Source: Bacillus thuringiensis (GTDB taxonomy: Bacteria > Bacillota > Bacilli > Bacillales > Bacillaceae_G). From it: a DNA stretch of 64,000 nucleotides. The stretch is taken from positions 4,741,501-4,805,500 of the forward strand of contig NZ_CP155559.1 in NCBI RefSeq assembly GCF_022095615.2, given 5' to 3'. A program made the position numbers and the translations under genes. The notes beneath the pieces are model-generated. The model made no database searches. It was given only the letters and a program-made list of their open reading frames with translations, and had not been told where the DNA came from. Positions 63,344 to 64,000 of the stretch are shown here, piece by piece; the stretch's first letter is position 1, and each line of letters opens with the position of its first letter.

Positions 63344-63416
63344 ATAGGCACTTTCTCGTGCCTATGTCACGAGATGGTGTCTATATCACGGAAAAGTGCG
63401 TACTTTTCATAGTACC
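63344..63416. promoter_or_regulatory. Overlapping dyads between HxlR and nitroreductase genes
   Basis: ATAGGCAC/GTGCCTAT (63344-63351, 63358-63365) interlocks with TCTCGTG/CACGAGA (63354-63360, 63368-63374), so only one can pair at a time. Further on, GTACTTTTCATAGTAC near 63400 is a DUF24-type dyad like those at 47750-47937. Confidence 0.6.
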
Positions 63417-63467
63417 TGTACTATACCATAATGATGCATGTAAGCAACTTAGTGGAGGTATTTAAAA

Positions 63468-64000
63468 ATGAAAAAAGAAAATCGTACTGCAAATTTTTAT
63501 GATGTAATTCGTGAGCGTCGTTCCGTTCGTTCCTATGATCCTTCAGTTACAATCTCTAATGAAGAAATTAAAGAACTTTTAGAAGAAGCAATGTTAGCAC
63601 CAAGTAGTTCTAACTTAAACCCATGGCGTTTCATGGTAATTACAGATCAAGATTTAAAAGAAAAGCTTCATCCAATCGCATTAAACCAACCACAAGTGTT
63701 AGAGGCATCAGCTATGATCGTAATTTTAAGCGAAAATAACGCCCATGAATTCGAACATATCAATAAAGTAAATGAGCGTGCAGTAGCTGCTGGATTCATG
63801 ACAGAAGAAATTAAAACTAGACTAAACAACAGCATTCGTGAGTTTTATGCACCTGTCAGTGACCAAGGAAAAAGAGAATGGCAAATGCTTGATGGTGGTT
63901 TGCTAGCTATGCAATTGATGCTTGCTGCAAAAGCGAGAGGATATGATACTGTCCCAATGCTTGGCTATAACGTTGAAGAATTCCGCAAAACATTTAACGT
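63468..64000 (+). CDS. Nitroreductase family protein (partial)
   Basis: The gene runs off the right edge after about 177 residues. The FMN-binding start FYDVIRERRSVRSYDP, LAPSSSNLNPWRFMVI, and LDGGLLAMQLMLAAKARGYDTVPMLGY are typical of oxygen-insensitive NAD(P)H nitroreductases (MhqN/YodC kind), which reduce quinones and nitro compounds. GTGGAGGT lies 8 bases before the ATG. It is divergent from an HxlR regulator with operator-like dyads between. Confidence 0.93.
   Translation, partial: MKKENRTANFYDVIRERRSVRSYDPSVTISNEEIKELLEEAMLAPSSSNLNPWRFMVITDQDLKEKLHPIALNQPQVLEASAMIVILSENNAHEFEHINKVNERAVAAGFMTEEIKTRLNNSIREFYAPVSDQGKREWQMLDGGLLAMQLMLAAKARGYDTVPMLGYNVEEFRKTFN

Overview
The window reads as a stretch of chromosome from a member of the Bacillus cereus group (B. 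cereus, thuringiensis or anthracis relatives). The DNA is AT-rich, ribosome-binding sites are strong (AAGGAGG-like), TTG and GTG starts are common, and the gene set fits: a Dlp-2-type Dps, an enhancin-like M60 protease with mucin-binding repeats, a thermolysin-like neutral protease, a second methionyl-tRNA synthetase under a T-box, a small SET-domain protein, and structured bcr1-like intergenic repeats. No phage, intact insertion sequence, CRISPR array, rRNA or tRNA gene was seen. This is core and near-core chromosome with small regulated modules.

Layout. 1-9000: the end of a YidC operon, a YitT-family membrane protein, an XRE regulator / membrane protein / M50 protease operon divergent from a membrane protein, a DedA protein and an L,D-transpeptidase. 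9000-15750: an OmpR-type two-component system, a DMT transporter, metG with a Met T-box, and a methyltransferase. 15750-23800: two tandem chemoreceptors, a SufT-like protein, an M4 protease, and a MarR-pirin pair. 23900-31100: a KhtTU-type potassium/proton antiporter with a small upstream ORF, an alanine symporter, Dps under a perfect PerR box, repeat elements, a LOG protein, a MazG-type hydrolase and a ferritin. 31100-38400: two CNT nucleoside transporters, two more alanine symporters and an NmrA-like reductase. 38400-45500: a 1673-residue M60 metalloprotease with six mucin-binding modules, and a thioester-domain surface protein. 45500-54000: an MFS / aldo-keto reductase operon divergent from an HxlR regulator, yjlC-ndh with a Rex-like site, tyrS with a Tyr T-box, murB and a SET protein. 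54000-64000: a chemoreceptor, an EEP-family protein, a fluoride riboswitch with two crcB genes, an ABC-F protein plus MFS efflux pump behind a leader-peptide attenuator, SpeG and PsiE homologues, and an HxlR regulator divergent from a nitroreductase.

Regulation is the richest part. The sequence shows two T-boxes, a fluoride riboswitch, an antibiotic-type attenuator with a 31-codon leader ORF, a PerR box inside a 45-bp palindrome, Fur- and Rex-like sites, several palindromes abutting promoters, and a tandemly duplicated promoter/operator. Three kinds of dispersed repeat also occur: bcr1-like elements with compensatory base changes, a 20/21-bp phased TATATC repeat in three places, and an 80-bp element in two places. 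Iron and peroxide handling (Dps, ferritin, SufT-like), envelope proteins and small-molecule efflux are recurring themes.
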